Below are positions 47,038 through 56,953 of a stretch of 64,000 bases of DNA, piece after piece. Within the stretch, counting starts at the first letter, position 1. The number at the start of each line of letters is the position of its first letter. The stretch is from Astrocystis sublimbata (lineage: Eukaryota > Ascomycota > Sordariomycetes > Xylariales > Xylariaceae): contig JAJNNY010000059.1 of NCBI GenBank assembly GCA_022453515.1, positions 62,001 to 126,000 on the forward strand. The letters run 5' to 3'. A model generated the notes under the pieces. It was not told the DNA's origin. It saw only the letters and a list, made by a program, of their open reading frames with translations, and ran no database searches. The position numbers and the translations under genes are program-made.

Positions 47038-48793
47038 TCAAGTCTGAACCGACTTTACTTTAACCCTCAAACCTTTCGTGTCTTGCTTTGGTGATGGTAC
47101 GAAGAAATCATGCTGGATTTCGATGTCGGTGATATCGGTGTCATACAGTTCGAATTCAAAGCGACGGAACAAAGTGGCGAGTACTCTGTACAGCTCTACA
47201 TATGCCAAGCTATCACAATGCGCAGTCAGTACACGGTTGTCCAAATAAGCACGTCAAACTTACTTGACACCAATACACATCCGGGGGCCTTTGCCGAAGG
47301 GCACAAAGTAGCGGCTAATGTTCTCGCCTTCGCTCGTCTTAGGGTTGTCTAGCCAGCGCTCAGGGATGAAGGCGCGAGGGTTGTAAAATACGCCGTCGTC
47401 GTTGAGCAAGTCGAGTGTGGTCATCGATACAGGCGTTCCGGCGGGTATCACCCAGTCCTTGTACTTCATGGGCTTATCCCGCGAGATGCGTGGTAGGCGA
47501 ACTGACACGCCTGTTGACAACCGAACTCCTTCTCTAACACATCCAGTAAGATAGGGAAGTCTTTCCAGATGAAGAGAGTCTGGAATCGCGTCAGGGTCCG
47601 GGATGGCCTCGCGGAGCTCAGCCTGCAACTTCTTCAGAGTAGACGGGTTGTTAGCTAGGTGAAAGACTGTCGTGGTTAATGCCCAAGCAACGGTCTCCAG
47701 GCCGGCTCCTATCAATTGCTGCGCTTCAGCAGCTAGGCGACCGAGCGATTTCTCCTGCGGTGGCAGATCGCTGCCGAGCAATTCAGTGAAAATTGTCGGG
47801 TGCTCACGATCGGAGTTATCACCCTTGCCATTTATGATGTTTACAATTTTGGATTTAAGATCCTTTTACTGTTAGTGAAATAGGCCTTTCAGTGGCGTGG
47901 AAGAACACACCTTTTGTAGAATGAACATCTGATGAATGTTAGGTGTCACCCGTTTCATGACCCAAGTTGGGGTTAAACCCAAGACCTGCATCATATTAGA
48001 ATTCATCAAAACGAGATCGATGTTCGGGATCATTATACTACTTACAATGAACATGCTGGGGAACTGGAGCCCGAGGTGAGCGAACTTGCGCACGGCCTCG
48101 TAAGCGTTGTGAAAGTTGTCTTTGAAGTCGGATGAGTCCAACTGGTCCCAGCAGAACCCGAAACAATAAGAGGCGATAACATCGCCCGAGAATGCATTGA
48201 AAGCGTTATTCAAGGCAAGGATGTTACTCTTGTCTGCATACGATGCTAAGCGCTCGCTCAATAGTTCTACCTTCTGCTTAATGACAGGCTCGAACTTGGT
48301 GATGCTTCGCTTGGAGAACATCGGGTTGAGCGGAGCTCTGCGAATAGCATGAATGTCACTCCTCACGGTCGAAGACGTTGTTGTGTTCGCGCCGAATCTC
48401 CCCGACATCCATTCATATCGCTCATACTCCTTGTGTCCCGTGTAGAGCTCATCCCAGTAGTTGCTGTCTTCCACATGCAACTCAAAGGGGTTTATACGGA
48501 CAATGGGACCTTTCGATATTTAGAAATTTGGGGCTGTAACCGGCTTTGATGTACCACATACCGTATTTCTTGTGCATCTTTTGGATCTGAAATGTGAACT
48601 GTCCTCGCATCACCACATCGTGATAAAATTCGTACCATTTTGTCGCAGCCGCGAGTTTGGGACCCGGGAACATTGACAGTGGGCTGAAGTATAAGCGATA
48701 CACCACGAGGCCGATGAGATAGGCTATCCATAATGTGACACCCGCCGCCCATATGGCGACGGTCGGCCGCTCAAGCAGTGATGAATAATCCAT
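47038..48793 (-). CDS. Cytochrome P450 (cluster P450-1), TRI4-like group
   Basis: Membrane-anchored monooxygenase, probably oxidising the cluster terpene. Five exons on the minus strand: 48793-48562, 48509-48046, 47985-47911, 47862-47264 and 47209-47038; 513 residues, usual for microsomal P450s. The N-terminal anchor (about 12-35) is followed by the proline hinge FSPLSMFPGPK. I-helix GAGLETVAW, ExxR EGVR, FIPERW and heme loop FVPFGKGPRMCIG (C453) are all intact. It resembles trichodiene-oxygenase-like fungal enzymes (KWYEFYHDVVMRGQFT; GPIVRINPFELHV). It shares splice positions and LAAEA/PQEK blocks with P450-3, so the two are paralogues. Its promoter is shared with the divergent P450-2, 342 bp away. 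Confidence 0.93.
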
Positions 48794-49134
48794 ATTGACA
48801 ACAGAGAATGATTAACATAAGAGCCAGAGCAAGCGATGCAGCCATCGACAGCCCTCTGTTAATGAAGCCATGAGCGCCAGACAGCCCAAAGGCTCAACTA
48901 AAAACTAGTGGATATAGTGGAGATGGGGATGGCCAGGGTATTCGGAGCTCGACACTGCTCAATAAGGAAAACCCGGAATCGTTGCTCGCATATCGCATTA
49001 GCAGAAACGCCATTCGTCAACATGTTGCAAACGGATTCCATAGCGCATCTTTCAAAACATCCTTCAAGAAGAGCCCTGCGCATTTGGTGCAGTTCTGATG
49101 AAGATTGTTGCATCTACGCTTTAGAAGCTTCATC
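48794..49134. promoter_or_regulatory. Divergent promoter between P450-1 and P450-2
   Basis: The two start codons face away from each other with 341 bp between them, which must serve both genes. I see no strong TATA motif and none of the GCCTAA hexamers present in the other divergent promoter of the cluster. Confidence 0.55.
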
Positions 49135-50853
49135 ATGGGTCTCTTGTCAGTATGGCCAGAGGGCTTAGTGCCTTCGGTCCCCCAGCTTGCCATTGGGGCG
49201 GCTCTCTACATGGTAAGTTTGGCCTCATTATGATTTCAGAGATGGAAACTCTGCAACTAACTATGAGAAGGCTTATTGGATAGCATCAGCTATCTACAAT
49301 AGATTTTTCAGCCAGCTTCGCAAGATACCTGGCCCATTTTTGAACTCAGTCTCCTGGATTCCGTGGTACAAGTACTGGTTCTCAGGGTACATGCACCGCC
49401 ATGTCACGAGACTCCACGAAGAGTACGGCCCAGTTGTGAGATTAGGGCCTACTGAGATCTCATTCATAGACGGCGCTGCCTGGAAAGACATTTACAGCCT
49501 GAAAAGATGTCGCCAGATTGAGCGCGACCCAAAGTCATTCCCAGCGCTCACGCCCAATGGCGCTAGGTTCGACCTGTTGACGTATAGTCCGGAAGGTCAC
49601 GCGAAATATCGCAAGATCTTAAATCCGTCGTTCTCAGAGAAATCGACGAAGGAATACGAACCGACGATCCAGGAAAACACGGACAACTTCATCAAAAAGC
49701 TGTCGACTAAGCTTGAGCAGAAAAATGTCAAGATCAACCTCACTCAATGGCTGCAATGGCTGACCTTTGACATGGTCGCCGATGTTGTGTTTGGTACTCC
49801 ATTCAGTTGCGTCTCAGAGGAGAAAAGCCACCCTTGCCTAGCACTTTCTATGGACCTCGTCTCGGCTTCGTCTTTCATTGTTTTCGTCAGCTGGTGGACT
49901 GGGCTCAAAAACTTCCTGGTGAAGTTGTCTGGCGTTGAGAACTTGTTCATCAACATGGTTCGCACCAAGTGCGAGACGAATCTGAGCTCAAAATCCACCA
50001 AAGCAAGCATCTTCTCCAACCTCACAAAAGCCGGTGACCCGTTGAACCAGGCCGAGATCGACGGCAACATGACCGCTTTGGTCATCGCTGGAAGCGAGAC
50101 GACCGGATTCATCTTGACCGCCACTAGCTTTTACCTCGCGACGAACCCGGAGTGCTTCCGGAAAGCAGCCGAGGAAGTGAGGTCGGCGTTTTCCACTGCA
50201 GAGGAAATCACCGATGACGAGATCAGAAAATTGCCTTACCTCCGAGCCGCGACAGACGAGGCCTTGAGGATGACGTAAGTAGCCCCAAAACTCGTTGCTT
50301 TCTTGCGCATGCCTTTCTTTAGTTTCGTGATATTTAAGGATGGTATTTGAAAAGACAGTACTAACTAACAGCGCTCTAGTCCCGCGGAACCAAACGGCTT
50401 GGCAAGAAAGGTGGTGATCGATGGCATTGACATCGCAAACCAATACATCCCGAAAGAGGTAAGTCATCATAGAGCGTTATCACGAAATTATCGTGAAGCT
50501 AACTTGTGCAGACTGCGATCTACGTTTCCCAGTACGCTCAAAACAGGCAATCGTCTAATTTCCACCTTGCCGATGAGTATCGCCCTGAGCGATGGTTGAA
50601 CGACCCTGAGTTTCAAAACGATAAATTGGATCTAGTTCAACCGTTCATCATGGGCGTCAATGTCTGCATTGGAAGAGGTTTAGCTTGGATGGAGATGAGG
50701 ATCATTCTGGCGAAGATGCTATGGCATTTCGACTGGACTGTAGATGTCAAGGACAGAGAGCCGTTCGAGCAGGCGAAGGCGTGGCATGTGTGGACGAAGA
50801 ACCCGATTCAGATCAACTTGCTGCCAAGAGGCGCTCTCGATGCTAAAGCTTGA
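49135..50853 (+). CDS. Cytochrome P450 (cluster P450-2)
   Basis: Four exons, 49135-49212, 49271-50274, 50380-50458 and 50512-50853, give 500 residues. The short first exon supplies the hydrophobic N-terminus (VPSVPQLAIGAALYM) and joins to AYWIASAIYNRFFSQL and the hinge KIPGP; without it the protein would lack an anchor. I-helix IAGSETTGF, ExxR EALR and YRPERW are intact. The heme loop is FIMGVNVCIG (C439): the Arg that normally sits two residues before Cys is Asn437. The block PEGHAKYRKILNPSFSEKS is typical of fungal secondary-metabolism P450s. It is divergent from P450-1 and shares the phase-0 intron before the TAIY/TPVS segment with P450-3. Role inferred: oxidation of the terpene skeleton. 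Confidence 0.92.
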
Positions 50854-51561
50854 GCGTATCTTCGGAGAGTAGTACATCGCTAGTAACGAAAGGCATAGAC
50901 CAAACTGTCACATGCGTCCAACTGTCGAGACTGTGACGGCAAATAGCGTGATGCAACGTGACAATACATTATTGTTAATCTGACATTTTGATTGGGCAAA
51001 TACAACGCAGGGGTTGCGTCTGAAAATTTCCTACTCCAAAGCACTAAGTTCTGACAATGGCGGAGTCTTATTAAGCGTCTAAGTCAACAAAATACCGATA
51101 GTGGTCGATCTACATCGTCGCATACCTATTTGAGTGTTAACTACAGAATCCACCCAACCGACATGCTGACCTAAATATAAGCTCGGTAAGTACCTGACTG
51201 GACTAATGCTAGTTGCATTGGACCCTGATCTAGTGAATCCTTGCTGACAGACCGCCTATAATTTGGTTTGAAAATTTAGGCGCTTTGATCGTGCAAGATG
51301 CCGCCGTGACATCATTCCACCCCACGTTCTGCTTGTTCACTCACCCTGTCGTCTGTCGAGCTTGTCGGGACGGTCAGCACTTAACTGAAGCTACGCAGAA
51401 GAAGCGTGGACGTAATGGTAAACAAACCTGTCGTCATGACGGTGATTTGATGTTCACTAATATGATATTTTTGGACATTCATATCACTTCGAGTTTCACG
51501 AGGAGAAAGAGAGAAATGTGTGCTCATGAACCAAGACTGCGTTTATATTAGCGTTGCTAGA
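50854..51561. other. Spacer between convergent P450-2 and the NTF2-like gene
   Basis: AT-rich 3' flanks. An 88-codon ORF at 51285-51551 has no motif. Confidence 0.5.
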
Positions 51562-52172
51562 TTACTTGGCCATACCAGGTAGCTTCTGGATGAACGGCAG
51601 GAAAGGTACCCTGTCCTTGTAAATGTACATCTTTTCTATTTTGCCCGCATCAGGACCTTCTGTGACAATATCGAAACGACCAATCATGGGGATGGTGACC
51701 GAGGGTGCATCGGGAAGCGCGTTGAAGATTGCGGTCGAGGTTCCTGAGCTGTAGATAGTGCCGTTGGTAACGTCTTTGGGAAATGATTAGTTCATACTCT
51801 GCAAGACCGATGAAGGTGCTTGAGGAGAATCTCACCGTTCTTGAATCTAGCATGCGATGTCTTCATTGATGGCATGATTTGCATCTGCTTCTTCAGGTTC
51901 TGTAATGCCAAATTAGTCCCGTAAAGTGATACCAGCCATTGTCGGACTAAGCATACCGAGGTGAATGTTTCTAGACCTTCATCCTTCTGCAGACCACCCT
52001 GATAATCAAGGCTTGCTGCAAACACTTCGGGGAATCGGTCGAAATCGTAGGAATCCAGGATTTCGAAGACCTATGAGCATCAGAACCAGCTGACGAGAGT
52101 GACAAACATCATTTAGCTCACCTTGGCCAGAAAGGCCTCTGGGTCCTGTAGCGCGGCGATGTTGGCGGCCAT
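51562..52172 (-). CDS. NTF2/SnoaL-like small protein of the cluster
   Basis: Predicted cone-shaped alpha+beta-barrel protein of 146 residues. Four exons on the minus strand: 52172-52122, 52070-51957, 51899-51836 and 51773-51562; introns of 51, 57 and 62 nt, all with clean GT-AG sites. The opening (PEAFLAKVFEILDSYDFDRF) has the helical start typical of SnoaL-like domains. The later DVTNGTIYSSGTSTAIFNAL and GRFDIVTEGPDAGKIEKMYI fit the strand-rich half with the usual final 'interest in K-I-x-x-M/I-Y-I-Y' strand. Such proteins act as isomerases or cyclases in fungal meroterpenoid and polyketide clusters (the Trt14 group is an example). It is transcribed away from P450-3 across a 455-bp shared promoter. 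Catalytic residues cannot be assigned. Confidence 0.75.
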
Positions 52173-52627
52173 GTTTGGATTTGGGATACTTTAGGCTTTT
52201 GGTTTCAAAATATCGTGACTTTGCTTCTCACAACTATTATCCAAATATTAATCTTAATTCATCACGTCTACTAGCGATATAAGTAGAATCAATCGCTTAT
52301 TGATGTTGAGGGCGACGTGGAAATTCGGGTCTGCCTAATAGGGAGCGCTCGGGGCGGTTTAGGCGGCCTATTCAGCGCCCTGTTTGACAATTTACAGAGG
52401 CTCGGACCTGCCTAAGTAAGACATGTTAGAGCCCCAAATTCGCGCCTAACTGTGAAATCTACAGCACATATCTACCGTGCATAGAATGCGAATCTCGTCT
52501 TATTAGGAAATGAAATAGATCATCGACTTATTCAATTTTACAATTTCCATGTATTGATCCAATTTCGTGCACGCTAGACGCCGTCTTCACACAACACGCA
52601 TCGTGGTGAACGAAACCGTCAAGCGCC
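52173..52627. promoter_or_regulatory. Divergent promoter between the NTF2-like gene and P450-3
   Basis: This 455-bp segment separates two outward-facing starts. It holds five exact copies of GCCTAA or its complement TTAGGC: 52191-52196 (-), 52333-52338 (+), 52359-52364 (-), 52410-52415 (+) and 52444-52449 (+). Two of these overlap or adjoin a GC-rich block (52345-52380) with the near-palindrome TAGGCGGCCTA at 52360-52370. The surroundings are AT-rich. A shared operator for a pathway regulator is an inference. Confidence 0.5.
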
Positions 52628-54548
52628 ATGGGAGCCTTTCAGGACGGGCTTGATGCCTATCAACAAGCCAGTTACGGGCAGCTCGTGGGAGCTTCAGCCG
52701 TTCTCCTGGTGGTCTACAGCATCGCTTTAGTTACCTACCGCCTCTTTTTCCACCCTCTCGCCAAATTCCCTGGGCCCAAGATCGTAGCAGCATCTACGTG
52801 GTATGAGACCTATGTAGATCTCTTCAAACATGATTTCCCAGAGCGTTTAGTGCGGATGCACCAAAAATACGGTTAGTAGTCCAACACAAGGGCCCCATGA
52901 AGCTGCAGCTCACGAAGTTTTACATAGGTTCTATCGTGCGGGTCTCCCCCAATGAGATTCACATCAGTGATCCTGATTTCATGACCACGGTGTTTGCCAC
53001 TGCTGCGAAGCACCGGACTGATATCATTCCCCCTCGGGGATTGGGTATGGATGGTATGTGGACGACCTGACTAATATGTTTGACCATCCGTGACAACTTT
53101 CGTTAATACGGCATCTGTTCAGATTCCATTGGATCAACGCCAGGCCACGAGGCGCACGCAGTTAGAAGGAAGCCTTTGGACAAGTACCTCTCACGCCAAA
53201 ATGTGGTCAGACTTCAGTCCATCATTCATGATGAGATCAGACTCCTGGACCGAAAGATGATAGAGACCAAGGATACAGGTGTGCCAGTCCGACTAGACTG
53301 TGCTTTCACAGCTTTCACCGGAGATATTGTCGGACACATTGCTTGCGGCGAAAGCCCACAGCTGCTGGAGGGCAAAGACTTCACACCCGAATGGTACACC
53401 ATGATCCGAGGAGCCGCAAAGATCATCCCCCTACTCAGACACTTCCCACAAGTCGGCCTTATCACTCAATACGTACCGGCATGGTTGGTGCAGACGTTAA
53501 TACCCAACACCACTGGTTTCCGGATCCTGCAGCTTGTAAGTGCACCTCTCTGGCCTTGATCTTTGCTGTGGGACTCTTTTACTGACCGGATCAGCTCGGC
53601 GAGCAACGTGTGAACCGGATAAGCAAGGAGGTCGACATGGAGAAGAAAGGTCAAGTCGAGGTTGAGGAGAATGGATCCATGTTCCATCACCTTTTGCGTA
53701 GCGACATCCCTTCGCAAGAGAAACAACCTGCCCGCCTGGCTGCTGAAGCTGTCTCCTTCCTGGGCGCTGGAACTTATCCCACCGCTGCCACACTGATCTT
53801 AACTGCATACTACATCCTTGCCAAGCCAGAGATCGAGGAACGCCTACGCAAGGAGCTCCAAGGGGTCATGGCCAACTTTGATGATGAAGTACCGAACTGG
53901 GTGGATGTAGAGCAAGTCGAATATCTAGGTGCCTGCATCAAGGAGGGACTTCGGTAAGCACTCGTGCATCCCAATGGAATTGACGACGCTGATGACAACG
54001 ACAGAATTCTGCGCCTATTCCGCCGGAAGGGTCGCATTTCCATCGACAAGGATCTTCAGTACAAGGAGTGGACGATCCCTCAAAACGTAAGGCTAACCCC
54101 ACTTAACTACCATAGACTTCATATGCTAATACAGATGTTCACAGACACCCGTCAGCATGTCGCCTTTCTCTATGCACATAGATCCAGAGGTTTTCCCGGA
54201 CCCTTTCACCTTCAACCCGGATAGGTGGTTGGGCAAGAACTACGATTCCAAGATGGACCGCAACCTGAACCCCTTCCTCCAGGGCTCGCGAATTTGCATC
54301 GGCATGCAGTAAGTGCCCCCGACTCCCATTCGGTGCTTGTTAGGCAAAGGCATCTAACCGAATCTTCTTATAGCGTCGCTTGGGCTCAGATGTACCTCAT
54401 CCTGGCCACATTATTCCGGCCCAACAAGTCATACCGTCTGCGCCTTGGTGCTTGCGACGAGTCAGATGTGTTCCCTACGATCGACAATGAGTTCGGAGTT
54501 GCGAAGTACGATTCCAGAGGGCTCGTCGGTGTAGTCAAATCCGAGTAA
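52628..54548 (+). CDS. Cytochrome P450 (cluster P450-3), altered I-helix
   Basis: Seven exons: 52628-52871, 52928-53053, 53123-53535, 53595-53953, 54005-54086, 54145-54308 and 54374-54548; 520 residues. N-terminal anchor at about 18-38, hinge [12 protein letters not shown], then [13 protein letters not shown]. ExxR EGLR, FNPDRW and heme loop [10 protein letters not shown] (C459) are intact. The I-helix reads GAGTYPTAA at 318-326: the acid of the usual A-G-x-D/E-T-T/S motif is Tyr322 and the following Thr is Pro323. That suggests either atypical oxygen activation or a non-monooxygenase role. It is a paralogue of P450-1, sharing three intron positions, and belongs to the TRI4-like group. Divergent from the NTF2-like gene. 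Confidence 0.92.
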
Positions 54549-55240
54549 ATTGTCTAGGTGCTTTGTTAGCCAATAGCATCACAGCTGAAGCTGAGACTAA
54601 ACCCCAAAACAGTAATTTCCTAACTGAGGGGCTGGGGTCTCTACCAGAGCAACAAGACCTAGAAACATAGAATATAGACAAATGTAAAATGTAAATATCC
54701 TCACAATGCATTTCTTATCACCTGTTACGAGCATGATATCTTCTTGCGGGAAAAATTGTACTAAGAAGATAATGTGCACCATTCGCCGACTTAGGTCTTA
54801 GAAGTTGTTGACCACAGTTGCGCTACGCTAGGGAGCGCGAAGCCGTCACCGAGGAATACCGCCCCTCTATGTAATGTTTTCGGAAGAGGGGGGAGGGGTC
54901 GTCTTGGAAGATACCTATTGAGGGTTGAAATTGCACAACATCAAAACCAGGCAGAGTAAGCCTAAACTCTAAGATGTTGCAAGATCGAAGCACTCGAACT
55001 CTCATGATCTTATATTATAGTGTTGGCAAGCATTTCACCAAATGCGACCGTTAGTGAAGTTGTACGTCGTCATTAGTTTACCAATTTGTTTGTCAACGAC
55101 AAGGGTCACATCGCAAGGTGTGCAGTAGTGGAATATCGTTGGAATATAGCTTTGCATCGCTCTAAACAGAAGTTTTATAGCCAAAAGACCCGACAATAAT
55201 TGCCACGCAATATCTTACAAGACCTTCACTGGCACTTTAG
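54549..55240. other. Spacer between convergent P450-3 and the glycosyltransferase
   Basis: 3' flanking sequence of both genes. No feature recognised. Confidence 0.5.
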
Positions 55241-56953
55241 CTACTCAAAACACAGGTCCGTGATAATCTTCGCAGCTTTAGTTCTCCCACCACTGTTCCG
55301 ACACACCTCACCCAGTTCCGCCGCCCTCTTACTCATCGCATCCGCTTTTTGGTCCCCCTTAACACGCCCAACGGTTCTCAGTAGAGCATCGCCAAACTCC
55401 TGGCCATCAACCATAAGCGGCGCTTGGTAGTTCTCATTGTCAACGACGCAGTTTCGGCCGGCATCACGATTGCCGTACACGCCTATGCCGAGGTGCTCAA
55501 TGCGCGTGGCGTAGTCAAACGTATCATACCACATCGAAAGGATCACTTGCGGAATGCCAGCCCTGAGAAAAGTCAGCTTGATCTCGCAAAATTGAACCTA
55601 GAGGTAGAAACCAAGGGTTTCACTCACCATGTCGCCTCGAAATATGAGTTGGCTCCGCCGTGATGAATGGCACACACCACATGGCCACTTCGCAAAATCG
55701 CTACCGGGTCGGGTTTGAGCCAGCTCTCGATCCTAACCCTCCCGCTTTCTAACTCATCGCCGAGAATAGTGTTTAGGGTCTCCTTGCCATCCCCTTCTGA
55801 GCTCTCCTCTGGCTTTAGTTTCCATAGCACCTGAATATCCGGTCGTGCATCCAGAAGGACGCGCAAACCGACGGCTTGCTCTCGTACTGTTGCCGCATAG
55901 GCTCTGTTAAACATGACAGTTAGATATTTGGATCGTAACAGGGCTTTGACGCATTCATCTAGCGTTTTGACTTTCACTCACTCGAAGTGTGTCCCTAGAG
56001 CCATGAGAACTGTTGGTCTCTTCTCGAGCCAAGCTAGCAGATCGGGGTCGTTTTCCTCGATGGGTGTCGAGGGCAACATGATGGGCCCGCAATTATGTAC
56101 ATTCGAAGGCCATTCCAAAGGAAGATCGATCTCGGGAAGTGAGGGACAGATATGTGGCACATCTTTCACCCATGGTGTGAAACTTCCCAGTGGCTCGTGG
56201 AGGCCCTGGGCGCGTCTGGCGTCATTTATCTCTTTGACTTTGGGATCGTAGGCAGCGTTCTCTATCGTCCTTTTCGTGTAATAGTTCTCTAGCATGTAGC
56301 TCCAAGGCAATGGGTACGGGAAACCGGTCGCGAAGCTTTGGAGATGAAATATTAGCATAATTGCATTAAGCCCTGGACTGATAGGAATCTTACGCTGGAT
56401 ACTTCCAGTACGCTGCAAGCCAGGGTTGTTCGGATAATAACCCTTCTGCTAGCGTACAGGGACTCAAGACGGCGTATTTTCGCTTCAGTTTCCGCGCCAT
56501 GTCATGTATCGGGACCAGGTGAGGGTCAACGACAACAAGAGCAGGGTCCAGCTCTTTCGTCAAATCGGCAGCCCAATTCAGCAGCGCCAAATGAGCCTCC
56601 GGACCCCAGGCAGAGAGGAACCTGACAGCTAACATGGAGATTCTCTCCGCCCCGCGCGAGCCTGGCGGGTGCGGTATATCGGCCTTCTTTCTGTTCCCAT
56701 TTTTCTTGGCGAACTCGATGAATCCGGGGAAGGACGCGAGATTGTGGTATGTGATGGGCGGTATCGACTCGGACGGGTTTTCGTCTTGGGCTTGTTGCGA
56801 AAGCTTCTCGAGACGCGGCTGCAACGGCGCCCAAGAGGCAATGTGAATATTGTGTTTGTTTTGGCGCAGGAGCTCGTAGGCTGTTGACAGAACAACATTC
56901 GCTTGGCCGAAGTCCGAGTTGGTGAAGAAAATGAGGGTCTTGCGTGCCACCAT
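55241..56953 (-). CDS. UDP-glycosyltransferase, GT1 family
   Basis: Cytosolic GT-B enzyme transferring a sugar from a nucleotide donor to a small lipophilic acceptor. Four exons on the minus strand, 56953-56394, 56335-55982, 55903-55628 and 55562-55241 (introns 58, 78 and 65 nt), give 503 residues. An in-frame ATG ten codons upstream exists, but I prefer 56953, where MVARKTLIFFTNSDFGQANV gives the usual N-terminal Rossmann strand. VLMALGTHFE is the hinge strand before the donor domain. The donor signature is HHGGANSYFEATWAGIPQVI followed by DTFDYATRIEHLGIG, a divergent form of the UGT motif that keeps H-x-G-G-x-N-S and E. There is no signal peptide or C-terminal anchor. Its place between P450s suggests glycosylation of the oxidised terpene. 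Confidence 0.88.
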
